From Taudactylus pleione (lineage: Eukaryota; Chordata; Amphibia; Anura; Myobatrachidae), in the NCBI GenBank assembly GCA_031769625.1, contig JAUIMM010000686.1, forward strand, positions 3,990,001 to 4,054,000: a stretch of 64,000 nucleotides of DNA, given 5' to 3'. The translations under genes and the position numbers were made by a program. Of the stretch, positions 31,350-42,400 are shown in pieces; the first letter of the stretch is position 1; every line of letters begins with the position of its first letter. The notes under the pieces were generated by a model. The model worked only from the letters and a program-made list of their open reading frames with translations, was not told the DNA's origin and searched no databases.

Positions 31350-34300
31350 ATGGAGGACCAAACTTTCTCCGATAAAAATAAAATAGAGAAAGATCAAGAA
31401 CCACTTCCTCCTAGTGCTGAAGCTGCTGCCACTAGTCATGACATAGACGATAACATGCCATCAACGTCGTCTGCCAAGGCCGATGCCCAATGTCATAGTA
31501 GAGGGCACATACAATCCCAAATGGCAAAGTTCAGGAAAATGACCTTGAAAAAGACATTTAAATCAGCTGAAGAGAAACGTAAACTTGCCAATATGCCATT
31601 TACGACACGGAGTGGCAAGGAACGGCTAAGGTCGATCCCTAGTATGTTCATGACTAGTGGTTCAGCTTCACATGACGATGGAAGCCCTCCTCCCACTAAA
31701 AAAATCAAAAGAGTTAAGCTGGCAAAAGCACAGCGAAGAACTGTGCTTTCTAAGAAGATATCACAAATCCCCAAGGAGAGTCCAAGTGTGGTGGTGGTTG
31801 CGATGCCTGACCTTCCCAGCACTGGACGGGAAGAGGTGGCTCTTTCCACCATTTGCACGCCCCCTGCAAGTGCTGAAAGGAGCACCCACAGTCCACTTGC
31901 TGATATGCAAATTGAAGATGTCACTGTTGAAGTACAACAGGATGAGGATACTGGTGTAGCTGGCGCTGAGGAGGAAGTTGGCGAGGAGGATTCTGATGGT
32001 GATGTGGTTTGTTTAAATCAGGCTCCGGGGGAGACAGTTGTTGTCCGTGGGATGAAAAAGCCCATCACGGTCATGCCTGGGCAGAAGACCAAACATTCCA
32101 CCTCTTTGGTCTGGCAATATTTCTATCCAAATCCGGACAACAACTGTCTTGCCATATGTACCATATGTAAAGGTGAAATAAGTAGGGGTAGGGACGTCAA
32201 CCACCTAGGAACATCCTCCCTTATACGGCACCTGCAGCGCGTTCATAAAAAGTTACTGTCAAGTTCAGAAACTTTGGCTAAGACCGTAAGCAGTCCAGGG
32301 ACACCTAAATCCCGTTGTCCTGTTGTATCCAAGCGCCTGCAAACCACACCGTCAACTCCCTCCTCGTCAATTTCCTCCTTAGTTAGGATCGGAAGTAGTC
32401 CTGCAGGCCATGTCACTGGCATGACTGACTCTCCTATCCGGGATTCCTCCGGAGGATCCTGCATTGCTACGCCTACTGCTGCCGCTGCTGCTGCTGTTGC
32501 TGCTGCTGGGAGTCGTTCATCATCCCAGAGAGGAAGTAGGAACACCACTACTTTTACTAAACAATTGACCCTCCAACAGTCCTTAGCGAGGAGGATGAAG
32601 TACGACAGCAGTCATCCTGAAGCAAAACGTATAACTGAGGCCTTGACTGCTATGTTGGTGTTAGACGTGCGTCCGGTATCCGCCATTAGTGCAGTGGGAT
32701 TTAGACAATTGATGGAGGTAGTGTGTCCCCGGTTCCAAATCCCGTCTAGATTCCACTTCACTAGGCAGGCGATACCGAGACTGTACAGAAACGTCAGAAA
32801 AAGTGTCCTCAGTGTCCTGAAAAATGCTGTTGTACACAATGTCCACTTAACCACGGACATGTGGACAAGTGGAACAGGGCAGACTAAGGACTATATGACT
32901 GTGACAGCCCACTGGGTAGATGTATCACCTTACGCAGCAACAGCAGCAGCGTCACCAGTAGCAGCATCTCAGAAATGCCAGCTCGTTACAAGGCAGGCTA
33001 CGCTGTGTATCACCGGTTTCAGTAAGAGGCACACCGCCGACAACCTCTTAGAGAAACTGAGGGAAATCATCGCCCAGAGGCTTACCCCACTTAGACTCTC
33101 CTGGGGATTTGTGATATCTGACAACGCCACCAATATTGTGCGGGCATTACATCTGGGCAAATTCCAGCACGTCCCATGTTTTGCTCACACAATAAACTTG
33201 GTGGTGCAGAATTTTCTGAAAAGCGACAGGGGCGTGCAGGAGACGCTTTGGGTGGCCCGAAAAATTTCTGGCCACTTTCGCCATTCAGCGACTGCGTGCC
33301 GAAGACTGGAGCGCCAGCAAACACTCTTGAACCTGCCCCGCCATCACCTGAAGCAAGAGGTTGTGACGCGGTGGAACTCAACCCTCTATATGCTTCAGAG
33401 GATGGAGGAGCAGCAAAAGGCCATACAAGCCTATACATCCACCTATGACATAGGCAAAGGAGGGGGTATGCACCTGACTCAAGCGCAGTGGAGAATGATT
33501 TCCGTGTTGTGCAAGGTTCTCCAGCCCTTCGAACTTGCCACACGTGAAGTCAGTTCAGACACTGCCAGCTTGAGTCAGGTCATTCCCCTCATCAGGCTTT
33601 TGCAGAAGCAGCTGGAGAAAGTGAAGGAGGAGCTAAGACGGAGCGATTCCGCTCGGCATGTGGGACTTGTGGATGAAGCCCTTCATTCGCTTTGCCAGGA
33701 TTCCAGGGTGGTCAATCTGTTGAAATCAGACCACTACGTTTTGGCCACCGTGCTCGATCCTAGGTTTAAAGCCTATGTGGTGTCTCTCTTTCCGGCCGAC
33801 ACAAGCCTGCAGAGGTGCAAAGACCTGCTGGTGAACACACTGTCAGCTGAAGCGGAACGTGACACGTCAACGGCTCCTTCTTCATTTTCTCCTGCAACTG
33901 GGGCTGCCAGGAAAAAACTTAGGTATCCTAAGCAACCCGCTGGCGGTGATGCAGGGCAGGCAGGACCAAGTTTGGACATCTGGTCCGGACTGAAGGACCT
34001 GGCAAAAATTTCTGACATGTCTACTGTCACTGCATATGATACTGTCACCATTGACAGAATGGTGGAGGATTACATCGGTGACAGCATCCAAGTAGGCATG
34101 GCAGACAGTCCATACCTGTACTGGCAGGAAAAAGAGGCAATTTGGAGGCCCCTGTACAAACTGGCTCTATTTTACCTGAGTTGCCCCCCCTCCAGTGTGT
34201 ACTCCGAAAGAGTGTTTAGTGCAGCCGGGAACCTTGTCAGCGAAAGGCGTAGGAGGTTGCTTCCACAGAATGTGGAGAAGATGATGTTCATCAAAATGAA

Positions 34301-34466
34301 TTATCAGCTCTTCCAGGGAGACCAGCCTCCAGAAGGTACAGAGGGACCTGTGGTGGTGGATTCAAGTGGGGACGAGTTAATACTTTGTGAGGATGAGGAT
34401 GTACACACTGAAGAGGGTGAGGAATCGGTGGATGAGGAGGATGAGGATGACATCTTGCCTCCATAG
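31350..34466 (+). CDS. hAT-family transposase with BED zinc finger, intact
   Basis: 1038 codons, uninterrupted. An in-frame TAA directly precedes the ATG, so this is the first possible start. hAT transposases bind element ends and excise DNA by a hairpin mechanism in the nucleus. Visible in order: a long N-terminal region with a basic, nuclear-signal-like stretch (KKIKRVK, residues 117-123) and an acidic run (about 198-220). Then a BED finger (about 250-300; aromatic W255, ligands C270, C273, H294, H299) and an alanine tract (377-386). Then the RNase H-like core: first Asp D503 in TTDMWTSG, second Asp D591 in ISDNATN, C610xxH613, and W675 in VTRWNS. A helical insertion follows, then Glu E953 in YSERVFSAAG within the C-terminal dimerisation domain (about 930-985), and an acidic tail. 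All expected catalytic residues are present. The ZBED-like fold places it in hAT. Domesticated ZBED genes are the main alternative, but TIRs frame this one. Confidence 0.95.
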   Translation: MEDQTFSDKNKIEKDQEPLPPSAEAAATSHDIDDNMPSTSSAKADAQCHSRGHIQSQMAKFRKMTLKKTFKSAEEKRKLANMPFTTRSGKERLRSIPSMFMTSGSASHDDGSPPPTKKIKRVKLAKAQRRTVLSKKISQIPKESPSVVVVAMPDLPSTGREEVALSTICTPPASAERSTHSPLADMQIEDVTVEVQQDEDTGVAGAEEEVGEEDSDGDVVCLNQAPGETVVVRGMKKPITVMPGQKTKHSTSLVWQYFYPNPDNNCLAICTICKGEISRGRDVNHLGTSSLIRHLQRVHKKLLSSSETLAKTVSSPGTPKSRCPVVSKRLQTTPSTPSSSISSLVRIGSSPAGHVTGMTDSPIRDSSGGSCIATPTAAAAAAVAAAGSRSSSQRGSRNTTTFTKQLTLQQSLARRMKYDSSHPEAKRITEALTAMLVLDVRPVSAISAVGFRQLMEVVCPRFQIPSRFHFTRQAIPRLYRNVRKSVLSVLKNAVVHNVHLTTDMWTSGTGQTKDYMTVTAHWVDVSPYAATAAASPVAASQKCQLVTRQATLCITGFSKRHTADNLLEKLREIIAQRLTPLRLSWGFVISDNATNIVRALHLGKFQHVPCFAHTINLVVQNFLKSDRGVQETLWVARKISGHFRHSATACRRLERQQTLLNLPRHHLKQEVVTRWNSTLYMLQRMEEQQKAIQAYTSTYDIGKGGGMHLTQAQWRMISVLCKVLQPFELATREVSSDTASLSQVIPLIRLLQKQLEKVKEELRRSDSARHVGLVDEALHSLCQDSRVVNLLKSDHYVLATVLDPRFKAYVVSLFPADTSLQRCKDLLVNTLSAEAERDTSTAPSSFSPATGAARKKLRYPKQPAGGDAGQAGPSLDIWSGLKDLAKISDMSTVTAYDTVTIDRMVEDYIGDSIQVGMADSPYLYWQEKEAIWRPLYKLALFYLSCPPSSVYSERVFSAAGNLVSERRRRLLPQNVEKMMFIKMNYQLFQGDQPPEGTEGPVVVDSSGDELILCEDEDVHTEEGEESVDEEDEDDILPP

Positions 34467-34508
34467 AGCCAGTTTGTGCAGGGACACATTAATTGCCAGC
34501 TTGTTTTG

Positions 34509-34582
34509 TGGGGGCCCAAACGAACCAATCATTTCAGCCACAGTTGTGTGGCAGACCCTGGCGCTGAAATGATTGGTTTGTT
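34509..34582. repeat. Inverted repeat in the hAT 3' region
   Basis: CGAACCAATCATTTCAGCC (about 34520-34540) pairs with GCGCTGAAATGATTGGTTTG (about 34561-34580) around a short loop. It lies just after the stop codon and could fold in the transcript or be a binding site at the DNA level. Confidence 0.75.
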
Positions 34583-34964
34583 AAAGTGTGCATGTCCTGT
34601 TTATACAACATAAGGGTGGGTGGGAGGGCCCAAGGACAATTCCATCTTGCACCTCTTTTTTTTCTTTGCATTATGTACAGTTTGGGGCCTAGTTTTTCAA
34701 ACTGCCATCCTGTCTGCCACTGCAGTTTCACGCCTAGATGGGTCACGTGTTTGTGCCGCCCACTCGTGTCGCTTAGCATAGTCATCCAGCTACCTCGGTG
34801 CAACGTTTTGGACATAAAAACACTATTGTGAGGTGTGAGGTGTTCAGAATAGACTGGAAATGAGTGGAAATTAAGGTTATTGAGGTTAATAATAGCATAG
34901 GAGCAGAAAAACCTACAAATTCTGTGATTTTAGCTGTTTTTATGCTTTTTTTAAAAAAAATACA

Positions 34965-35098
34965 GATCCAAAACACAAAACCCAGAACCCAAAACACGGA
35001 AGGGTGGTTTTGGCAAAACCAATCCAGATCCAAAACACGAAGAAAGATCCAGATCCAAAACCAAAACACAAAACACGAAAAGTGGCCGGTGCACACCC

Positions 35099-35101
<3 letters not shown>
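34965..35101. promoter_or_regulatory. hAT 3' subterminal repeat zone
   Basis: AGATCCAAAACAC, AACCCAAAACACGG and related words occur about six to eight times before the terminal CACCCCTA. Clustered short repeats next to the TIR are typical transposase-binding sites in hAT elements. Confidence 0.65.

Positions 35102-35139
<38 letters not shown>
35102..35139. repeat. TA microsatellite at the hAT right flank
   Basis: Pure (AT)n, continuing the target sequence seen at 28373-28386. Confidence 0.95.
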
Positions 35140-35407
35140 CACACTCCCTTACCTTGCAGACCTGGCAGGCTGGCACCATGTCATCAGACCCCTCCCCTAG
35201 CGTGAGACTGCTGTGATTCACAGAGCAATACGAAGGGGGGTGGAGCCACATGACATTAATCTAATGGAATCACATCATATTGTCTCCGCCTCCTGACGAT
35301 TGACCTGTAAATTGCGGCATTTTGCCGTGAGGGGGCGCAGCTTAAACGCATGTTGCCTGCTCTTGAGTCTGTCAGGGGGGGTTTCTGGTTACTCAGAAGC
35401 TCCCTGC
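35140..35407. other. Intronic sequence, no feature recognised
   Basis: Somewhat GC-richer than average, with no clear element ends. Confidence 0.35.
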
Positions 35408-35851
35408 GTGCGTTACTGATGCCAGTGGTCAAAAGACCGACAGCGGCATCCCGATGCTCAGAATCCTGCCGGGCTCCGTAATTATTCTAATCCTCCCCCC
35501 TTAACCCCCTACCCTAACCCCCCTTCCAGCATCCTAACCCCCCCTTCCCCCACAGCCAGCCCTAACTATCCCCGTTAGTGCCTAAACCCCCACTTCCCCC
35601 CGGTGGTGTATAAACCTAACCCCCCACAGCCTAACCGTTCCCATTACTGCCTAAACCTAGGTGGTGGTGCATAAACCTAACCCTAACAATCCCTTCCCCC
35701 AGTGGCGCCTAAACCTGCCCCGCTACACTTATTTTCGGGATGCTGGCTGATGTGATTCGACGTCAGCATCTCAAGTGATTTCGGGATTTCTGCCCGTGGG
35801 TCGGGATATCGGCAACGGGATTTTGACCAACGGCATCTTAACTACATGCCC
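35408..35851. mobile_element. Telomere-core non-autonomous element, GATGCC ends
   Basis: The left end GATGCCAGTGGTCAAAAGACC pairs with the right end GGATTTTGACCAACGGCATC. The core (about 35490-35715) has TAACCCCC/CCTAACCCC and CCTAAACC units with GTTAGTGCC spacers. GGGATGCTGGCTGATG-type sequence follows. There is no ORF. Confidence 0.72.
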
Positions 35852-36990
35852 TTAGCAAATATGTATAGACACTGCAAGTAGAATGCTGGTTATTCTGCAG
35901 CTGCTTGCATTACCATGCATGAGGTCTTTTGTTGTCACATGTACAGGCAGTCCATTGGCAGATAGCAGATGCAAAAATGCTGAAATGTAATAATAATTGC
36001 TCCATGCACATTGTAAAATATGTGAAGAAGTAGTGTTTAATTTCTTCAGCTATGTTTCTGTAGAGTTATTCATACATATGTACATGCCCGCGCACTGCTC
36101 TTGGGAACTAACCCTGCAGAGTGGGAATGTGTCCACATTTGTAGGATTCCAGACGTAAATAAAAATCCGCACAGAGGAGAATGTATAAATAGAATAGTGC
36201 TTGTTACAGTATAGGCATTATTTGTGTGTCTCACATGTGTATTACCACCTAGGTACAGCATTTTTCATTCTAAGTTGCCCTGGATTGGAACCCTGATGCC
36301 TACATGCTGCAGTTGTTCCCAGCTTCTGTCTGCTCTGTAATATAGAACCAGCAAATCCTTTAAACTAACCAAGTTTCAACAGCAGTGAAATAAATCTATA
36401 TTTTTTCTTAAAAATGTGTTCAGCAACAGCATTGGTCTGATTTCTATGGCCATCCTTCATTTCTTCTCTCGTCTCCTCTTTATCATTGGTGATTGCAATA
36501 GCATCTCCTGTTTGCCTCACAATTAGTTTGTATTCTGCTTCAGATTCGAAGTTGCTTTTCTATGTTGACATGTGTCGTCTGTTTATAAATGTTTTGTGTC
36601 TGGTCTCGTATTCTGCGAAAATCCTAAACGTCGCTTGTCTTTCTGATATCAGCAGTTGCCTGTTATGTGGTTGCAGAAGCTAATTACTGGGTGACTGTTT
36701 CTGACAGCGCTAATCCAAACTGCATTTTCTTGTTAATTGTTGATCCAGCCAGAAGAGATTGTATTATTATCCTGAACGTTTTTTTGTAATGAAAGCAAGG
36801 GAGAAGTGGGACAAATGACTTTGTGATATTTAGAATGGTGATGTGTAAAGGCTTTGTGTATGCATTTGTATACACAGTTTTTCTGCATCAGGATTATTTT
36901 TTTACTTCTTGTGACAAATTTGTATTAAAATGCTTTCTGCACAAAGTTCACCTGTATTCTTTATGTCCTTACATCTGCAATCAATTGTGG
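35852..36990. other. Low-repeat intronic tract
   Basis: Little repeat signature is visible. The part 36690-36860 contains an OTX-like GCTAATCC and TTGTTAATTGTTGATCC, features often met in conserved non-coding elements. No exon was recognised. The open frame at 36823-37182 runs into repeat sequence and has no domain. Confidence 0.4.
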
Positions 36991-37355
36991 CAATTCTGCA
37001 ATTTGCAATCGATTGTGTATAAAAATCTGTACTGTATGGGCTTCACAGATTGCAACCAAAAAGTGATTGGAATTGTTAAATCAGATTGTCCAATATGTTG
37101 GATTTCACAGATCCATTGGGGCTATAGATTGCTAGTGTATGGACATGATCAGCAGATTTGCATACAGTTACTAGTAAAATGATGGGCCTTTCAAGTTTGG
37201 CAGATCTGTGTTTGCTGAAAATGATTTGCAAATGACTGAAAAAGATCTGTAATGTATGGGCGCAGATTTCCAGATTGGGAAATCCTAAAATTTGTCAAGA
37301 AATCTTCAAATTGTTAAATTGTGGTTTTCAGATTGCTGATGTATGGGGGCCTTTA
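36991..37355. repeat. Degenerate MITE-like segment, GATTGC..TGTATGGG motif
   Basis: AGATTGCxxxTGTATGGxxC and its relatives recur four to five times (for example 37121-37143, 37244-37262, 37330-37352), together with GATTTCCAGATTGG. It looks like a decayed inverted-repeat element. Confidence 0.45.
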
Positions 37356-37489
37356 CTTGTGCTGTTAAACAGATTTTAACACCTGTACTATATTGCCATA
37401 TTTTAAAATGAATGCCAAATAGCTGAAATTTTGTTAGTACAGGTGCTGAAATGGGTTCTTAAAACATGCTCAATGCTCTTTACCTGGAC

Positions 37490-37986
37490 GGAATCGGTAT
37501 GGAATCCCGGCTGCCGCATGTCCGGCAGTTCGATTCCCGGCAGCGGCAGCCCGACAGATCAGCAGAGCCCGGCAACGGAAGCCCGACAGCGCTGGAAATC
37601 CTGATCGTCCCTAAGGTAAGTATAAACTAACCTAACCCTCCTTAGGGGTGCCTAACCCTAACCTCCCCCCCCCAGTGCCTAACCCTAATCCCCCCTCTAA
37701 GTGCCTAACCCTAACCCCCCCTTCCCCGCTGCCTAAACCTAAGTCCCCTGGGGGGGTGCCTAACCCTAAGTCCCCCGCGGGTGCCCTAAACCTAACCCTC
37801 CCCCCCGCGGCTGTCCGCTCGCTGCGCCCGGCATCCCTTCGATCAGGATGCCAGGTGCCTGTCTCCCGGTGTCAGGGAAATGACAGGCGTCTAGATATAG
37901 ACGCCCGGCATTTCACCCTCACCGGGATATGACAGTCGGGAAGCCGGCTGCCGGTATTAAGGCAGCCGGTTTCCCGATTGTATACC
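37490..37986. mobile_element. Telomere-core non-autonomous element, copy B, with 8-bp TSD
   Basis: It is in inverse orientation to copy A (7971-8448). The left end is GGAATCGGTATGGAATCCCG and the right end CCGGTTTCCCGATTGTATACC. Flanks ACCTGGAC (37482-37489) and ACCTGGAT (37987-37994) match at 7 of 8. The hairpin ATGACAGGCGTC/GACGCCCGGCAT (about 37879-37911) and a C-strand core of CCTAACCCTAACC units (about 37635-37800) are shared with copy A. Confidence 0.85.
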
Positions 37987-38329
37987 ACCTGGATAGTCCA
38001 AAAATGCTATAAGTGAATAGACTTGTGCACAGGGAAAAAAGGGATTATGCCACAAGGGGAACATGCTGTCTGGGTTGTCTACAAGTTGAAATGTTCATAC
38101 ACAAAAACTCCATATAGAGAGCATTAAGTTCAGGTGGTAAATGGTCTAGTTTTGAAGGGGTGCTATGTTTGGGGTCAATCCAAAATAGAGCATAGGGAGA
38201 AAACTTAAAAGTAAGGGCTGCCTCAACTTTAATCCCCAACCTAGTGTGAGAATCAGCGTGTGCCAAGACAGCATAAATTTGCATTGTGAAAATTAATATT
38301 TTCACACAAATTTCTCATTCTGCTCTTGC

Positions 38330-38495
38330 CTGGGAAACCGGCTCCAATAAGAGCCCGTCCCAGAGCTGAAGCAGAATGATAGCTTAAGCTAGGTTTAGGG
38401 TTAGGCACTAGGGGGAGGGTTAGGGTTAGGCACTAGGGGGAGGGTTAGGGTTAGGCACTAAAGGAGAAGGGTGCTTAAGCTATCACTCTGATTCA
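38330..38495. repeat. Short telomere-like array in a small element
   Basis: AGGTTTAGGGTTAGGCACTA, then two more AGGGTTAGGGTTAGGCACTA units with GGGGGAGG spacers (38393-38470). It is flanked by AATGATAGCTTAAGCT and GCTTAAGCTATCACT, a short inverted repeat that marks the ends of the core. Confidence 0.75.
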
Positions 38496-38744
38496 TAGTT
38501 AGTCCTTGGTGCACTCTGGAAAGATCCCTTATACACTAGCCTTTAGGCTACTATAGTCTAACACCATCTTCAGATGGCATTAGTTATCGAGATGAAGCTT
38601 CGAAATGTGGTAAATCAGGCTTCATAGAAGCCTATGAAGGCTTATTTGCAGTCCAATATCTGCTGTGGTCCCTCCATGGTAAATCCTGGGGATCCTTAAT
38701 ATTTGCTGGTACCACCCGACCACAGAATTGATATAGTCTCCAAA
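38496..38744. repeat. Fragment related to 52133-52683
   Basis: The CCATCTTCAGATGGCAT palindrome and the following ...CGAAATGTGGTAAATC passage match the 52.4 kb element in arrangement. The ends are lost. Confidence 0.5.
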
Positions 38745-39205
38745 ATACAGATGTGTCCACGTACATTTATCCTCCTTGCGCTACAAGTCATGCTATGCAA
38801 CTCGTGAACATCTTTTTATGCTACTTTTTACCTTCAAATGCATCTTATTTGCACGGCGGTGCTAACAGAACACACAAGCAGCTTCTGCTGATTAAAATGA
38901 TATGCAGCATGCCTATCTGTGAGCAACTGCGGGTTTGTGTGCATACGAAATGCCACATTAGTGTCAGCGGCTGTAACACTGTAACGTAGCATTTCACATG
39001 CCGATACACCCGCAGTTGCTCACAGAACATAGGCATGCTGCATATCATTTTACTCAGCAGAAGCTACTTGTGCATTCTATTCGCACCGCTGTGCAAATAA
39101 AATGCATTTGAAGGTAAAAAGTCACACAAAAAGATGTTTGCTGCTACTGAGTCACGTCACGGCATGGAGCAACTAGAATGGCTGTTTAACTCGCAAGGAG
39201 GCTAG
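38745..39205. mobile_element. Foldback element with long arms
   Basis: The left arm (about 38745-38970, with TTTACCTTCAAATGCATCTT and ATGATATGCAGCATGCCTAT) is mirrored by the right arm (about 39000-39205, with ATAGGCATGCTGCATATCAT and AATGCATTTGAAGGTAAAAA). The ends GCGCTACAAG / CTTGCGAGTT are diverged. It has the same family layout as 48640-48960. There is no ORF. Confidence 0.85.
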
Positions 39206-39224
39206 ATATATGTGAGGGGAGGTA

Positions 39225-39490
39225 GTCAGCATCCTAGCGTGCGGGATGCCAACAGTCAAATTCCAGGCGACAGAAGCCCAACGGTGTTGGGATCTCTGCT
39301 CCAGTATCTTGACCGCCGGCATCCCGAAGGTAATTATCTGGGGTTAGGATAAGGCACTAAGGGGGGAGGGTTAGGCTGTGGGGAGAGGGAGGTTAGGTTC
39401 AGGTACCAGGGAGGTAGGGGTAAAGGTTAGCGTTAGGGTCCTTACCTGATGGTGTCAGGATTCTAACTGTCCCGGCATTCCCATACCCAA
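39225..39490. mobile_element. Telomere-core element, diverged
   Basis: CAGCATCCTAGCGTGCGGGATGCC and GCCGGCATCCCGAAGG precede GGGTTAGG-type units (about 39345-39440). The right end CCCGGCATTCCCATACCC is degraded. Confidence 0.6.
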
Positions 39491-42400
39491 CCCGTATGTG
39501 GGCACATCTGTAAGGTAGTGGCTTTTTCTTTTTTACAGCTGCCACTCAACCTAACCAAGAGATGATACTTGTGTTTTGTTTGTTTTTTCTCATGTCATCA
39601 TGCACCTGCTCATTCAGTGTTGGGTGGTCCTTGAATTGTGTCCTCAAGGTACAGCACTGTCTACTTTGATAGCTGCTAATTCCCCTAATAGGACAATTGC
39701 TTGCTAGTAAAGCTTGGGCTGCTAGCTCACTGATGTAAAGGTCATATACTGTGGTGGTCCTCCATGTCCTGTGTGCCCCCAAGACCCCTACCCCACTGGG
39801 TGCAGTACATGGTGCTTGTAGTAAGCAGGACAGTTACAGGAAGACCTGTGATTCTGATATAGAAATACTACTATAGTATTTCTGCCGTAGTATTCTATTT
39901 CTTCATATACCTGTCATAGTTTACTGGGGTCTTAATAGGTCAGACTGGCAGCATATTTGAATGAGCTGGGAAATGTTACTACAGTGGTAAGTGAATTTTA
40001 TAGGATGGAGACTTTACACAGAATCTATGGGTTTGCGCGTGTAAACGGCAGTTTAAATTAATTGCTCCTGGCGTGATACCCGTAGCTTTTCCACACGTGG
40101 CAAACCCTGCACATAATTTAATCCCCCATCCCCTTAATATGTATGTATGCACATTCCAATACAGCTGAAATCAATGTTCAATGTGATTCCGATGTGCTGT
40201 TGTTTACATGGCTTTATGGTGGATGCATAGTGGAAACAAGTGTTCTACTCGGTCTATAGTCTTCTATATCCAGTATATTAATATACCAACTTTGGGTTGA
40301 GGGGAAGGCTCACTGTTGTAGTGTTATCACCACAATCTGTCATAGCCTCATGCTAGTAGCGGCTATTGCAGGAGAACCCCATGTTGTTCGCTCCCCTGCA
40401 ATTGCTGCTATCAGTCCAGCCTCCATAAGTGTTCGGGATTTTTATATTCAAAACTTTATTTATTTATTTTTGCAAAGGTCAGTACCGATGAGGGTAATAT
40501 ACTTGCAACACATTCGTCTACTTAGAGGCCTACCTCTTTTTGTATCTATCATCTAAGTATATTGCAAGTATGTAAATATGGCTTTACTGTACTTGGCCTA
40601 CATTAACCCGAGTCTTCCATGCACTGTTCTGCCTTTCCAGGCACAACTAGAGGATGCACAAAAAGCATGATATGAATGCAGGCTTAGTCTATGCTCACAT
40701 GCACAATACGAAAAAGTGTATTTTATGCCTAAAAATTGCCTCCATGTCATACTCTAAATGAGCCCATTTGTTTTCTTATTTCTTTGCTGCCCAGACCTGA
40801 AATCTCTACCACTGAAGAATGTTGCCTGTGTGTTTCATAACATTCATGTTGTGGTCTTCAAATTATTTGGTTGGACTACTTAAAGTACAGTACAGTCTTT
40901 TTTTATGAGAATTCGATATTAAATTATTGTGGCAATTAGGCTTATGAAATTATTTTAGTAAATAAGCTAAAGTCAGTGGGGCCTTTTATTCCTTTCAAAT
41001 TAAATGGCTTCTGAAACATCACGCTGATACCGTAATATTTTAGTATACATGAAAGAGGCTATAGGGTAAAGTGCATGTCTCACAGGATCCGCCCTGTGTG
41101 TTGTATTAACACTTTACTCACACAGGTACATTACCCCAATCAACTTTCATGTTGTGACTCCTACTTGGAGGGAGGAGGTATAGAGGGTTTTTCATTCCCA
41201 CATACCTGTCAAAGGATGCCTGGCAGACCCTAACAACACCACAAAGATTGTGAAATATGGAGGTGTTTTGAGAAATGTATCAAAGACAATATTTCACACA
41301 TCAGGATGTGTCGGAGAACAAAATAAAATGGTTTTCTCGCTTTATCTCTTCTTTTGTGCTTTTGGTTTTCCTGTGTGAACAGTGGAAAGCGAAGGGTAGG
41401 TGTGTTTGTTTTAAATCATCCTATTACAGTGAGTTAACCTCTGCTGCCTAAATGAAAATTGTATAAACCTGAGATTTCTTTTGATGTAGTTGCTTGGTAA
41501 CAGACAGCAGGTATCTGTAAAACAATGAATATGCTGTCACTGATAGGGGTATTAGGAAACAAGATGTTTAGCCTTACTTTGCTACATCCCGTTATTTTTC
41601 TGTTCTCATGTAATGATCACTTAGCATTATATACAGCTCTCTTACATGTGACTGCTCTTCACAAGCACAGTAATCTTTCCCAGGGCATCATTTTCAAATA
41701 CAGTAACTTCACACTCTTGGCATATGACTATCTGTAATGAGATCTAATGCTAAAAATACAATTAATAGAAACTACATGAGATGATTCAAACAAGACTTTC
41801 AACGAGTTACTGTGTTTTAAAAAAATGATCTGCCAATCCTGATTCAAATTATGAACTCCAAGAAAATCCCATCTGTCATTTTTCTCTGAACCTGGATAAT
41901 GTTTTTGACAGAATATCATGGCAAATTTTTAATCATCCCTTGCAAAAATCTGGCTTTATCCAAAACTTTTTGAGGTAGATTTTGGCCTTGTCTTTCATCC
42001 CCAGAGCTAGAATAAGTCATTATTGTAAAATTGCAGCCTGATAAAAATAAAGTTATTCACGTATGATGTGCACGGCGAGCACCCCTGCTCCCACTGTGTG
42101 CGCAGTGCACGGCAGGTGTGATATGCGTGTGCCACAGCCGCAATGATGGGACAGACGACCACCCAGAGTAGTGGATAGTGGACAGGACGGTTGACGTGAT
42201 TTGGCAGATGCCGGACCCATTAGGGACAGAAGAGAACTGGGAATGGGATAAGTATGTCAGGTGGGTGCAAAGCTTCTTCTATCCATAAATGCTGACATCA
42301 CTCTGATCTTCGCTATGACTGGATGTGCTGGTCCCGTAGCTTACAATGGAGGCTGTACACTTCCGCGATTTATAGTAAGGATGAAAGTTTTGCTTTCTCG

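Larger units (their letters stand above)
28387..35101 (+). mobile_element. Autonomous hAT transposon, 6.7 kb, apparently intact
   Basis: The left end TAGGGGTGAGC and the right end GCACACCCCTA pair at 10 of 11 positions, as in hAT elements. The flanking 8-mers are both ATATATAT, but in (TA)n runs, so this duplication is weak evidence alone. In order, the element carries a terminal hairpin (28396-28423), a TATA promoter, a 15-unit tandem array, an uninterrupted transposase gene, a 3' hairpin, and a 3' subterminal zone with repeated ATCCAAAACACG-type motifs, which in hAT elements are usual transposase-binding sites. The gene has the same orientation as msi2. The open gene and near-identical array units suggest recent activity. 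Confidence 0.9.

Noticed and set aside
28727..31404. A ladder of nearly identical open frames of about 70 codons on the minus strand
   Set aside because: They are by-products of the 160-bp array. The unit length is not a multiple of three, so each frame restarts in every unit, and no promoter or domain supports them.
32013..34528. Antisense and alternate-frame open readings inside the hAT gene (up to 150 codons)
   Set aside because: They are shadows of the transposase coding frame; only the + frame carries recognisable motifs.
36823..37182. 119-codon + strand frame rich in Cys, Tyr and Phe
   Set aside because: Its 3' half lies in a degenerate MITE-like repeat, and its composition follows AT-rich sequence.
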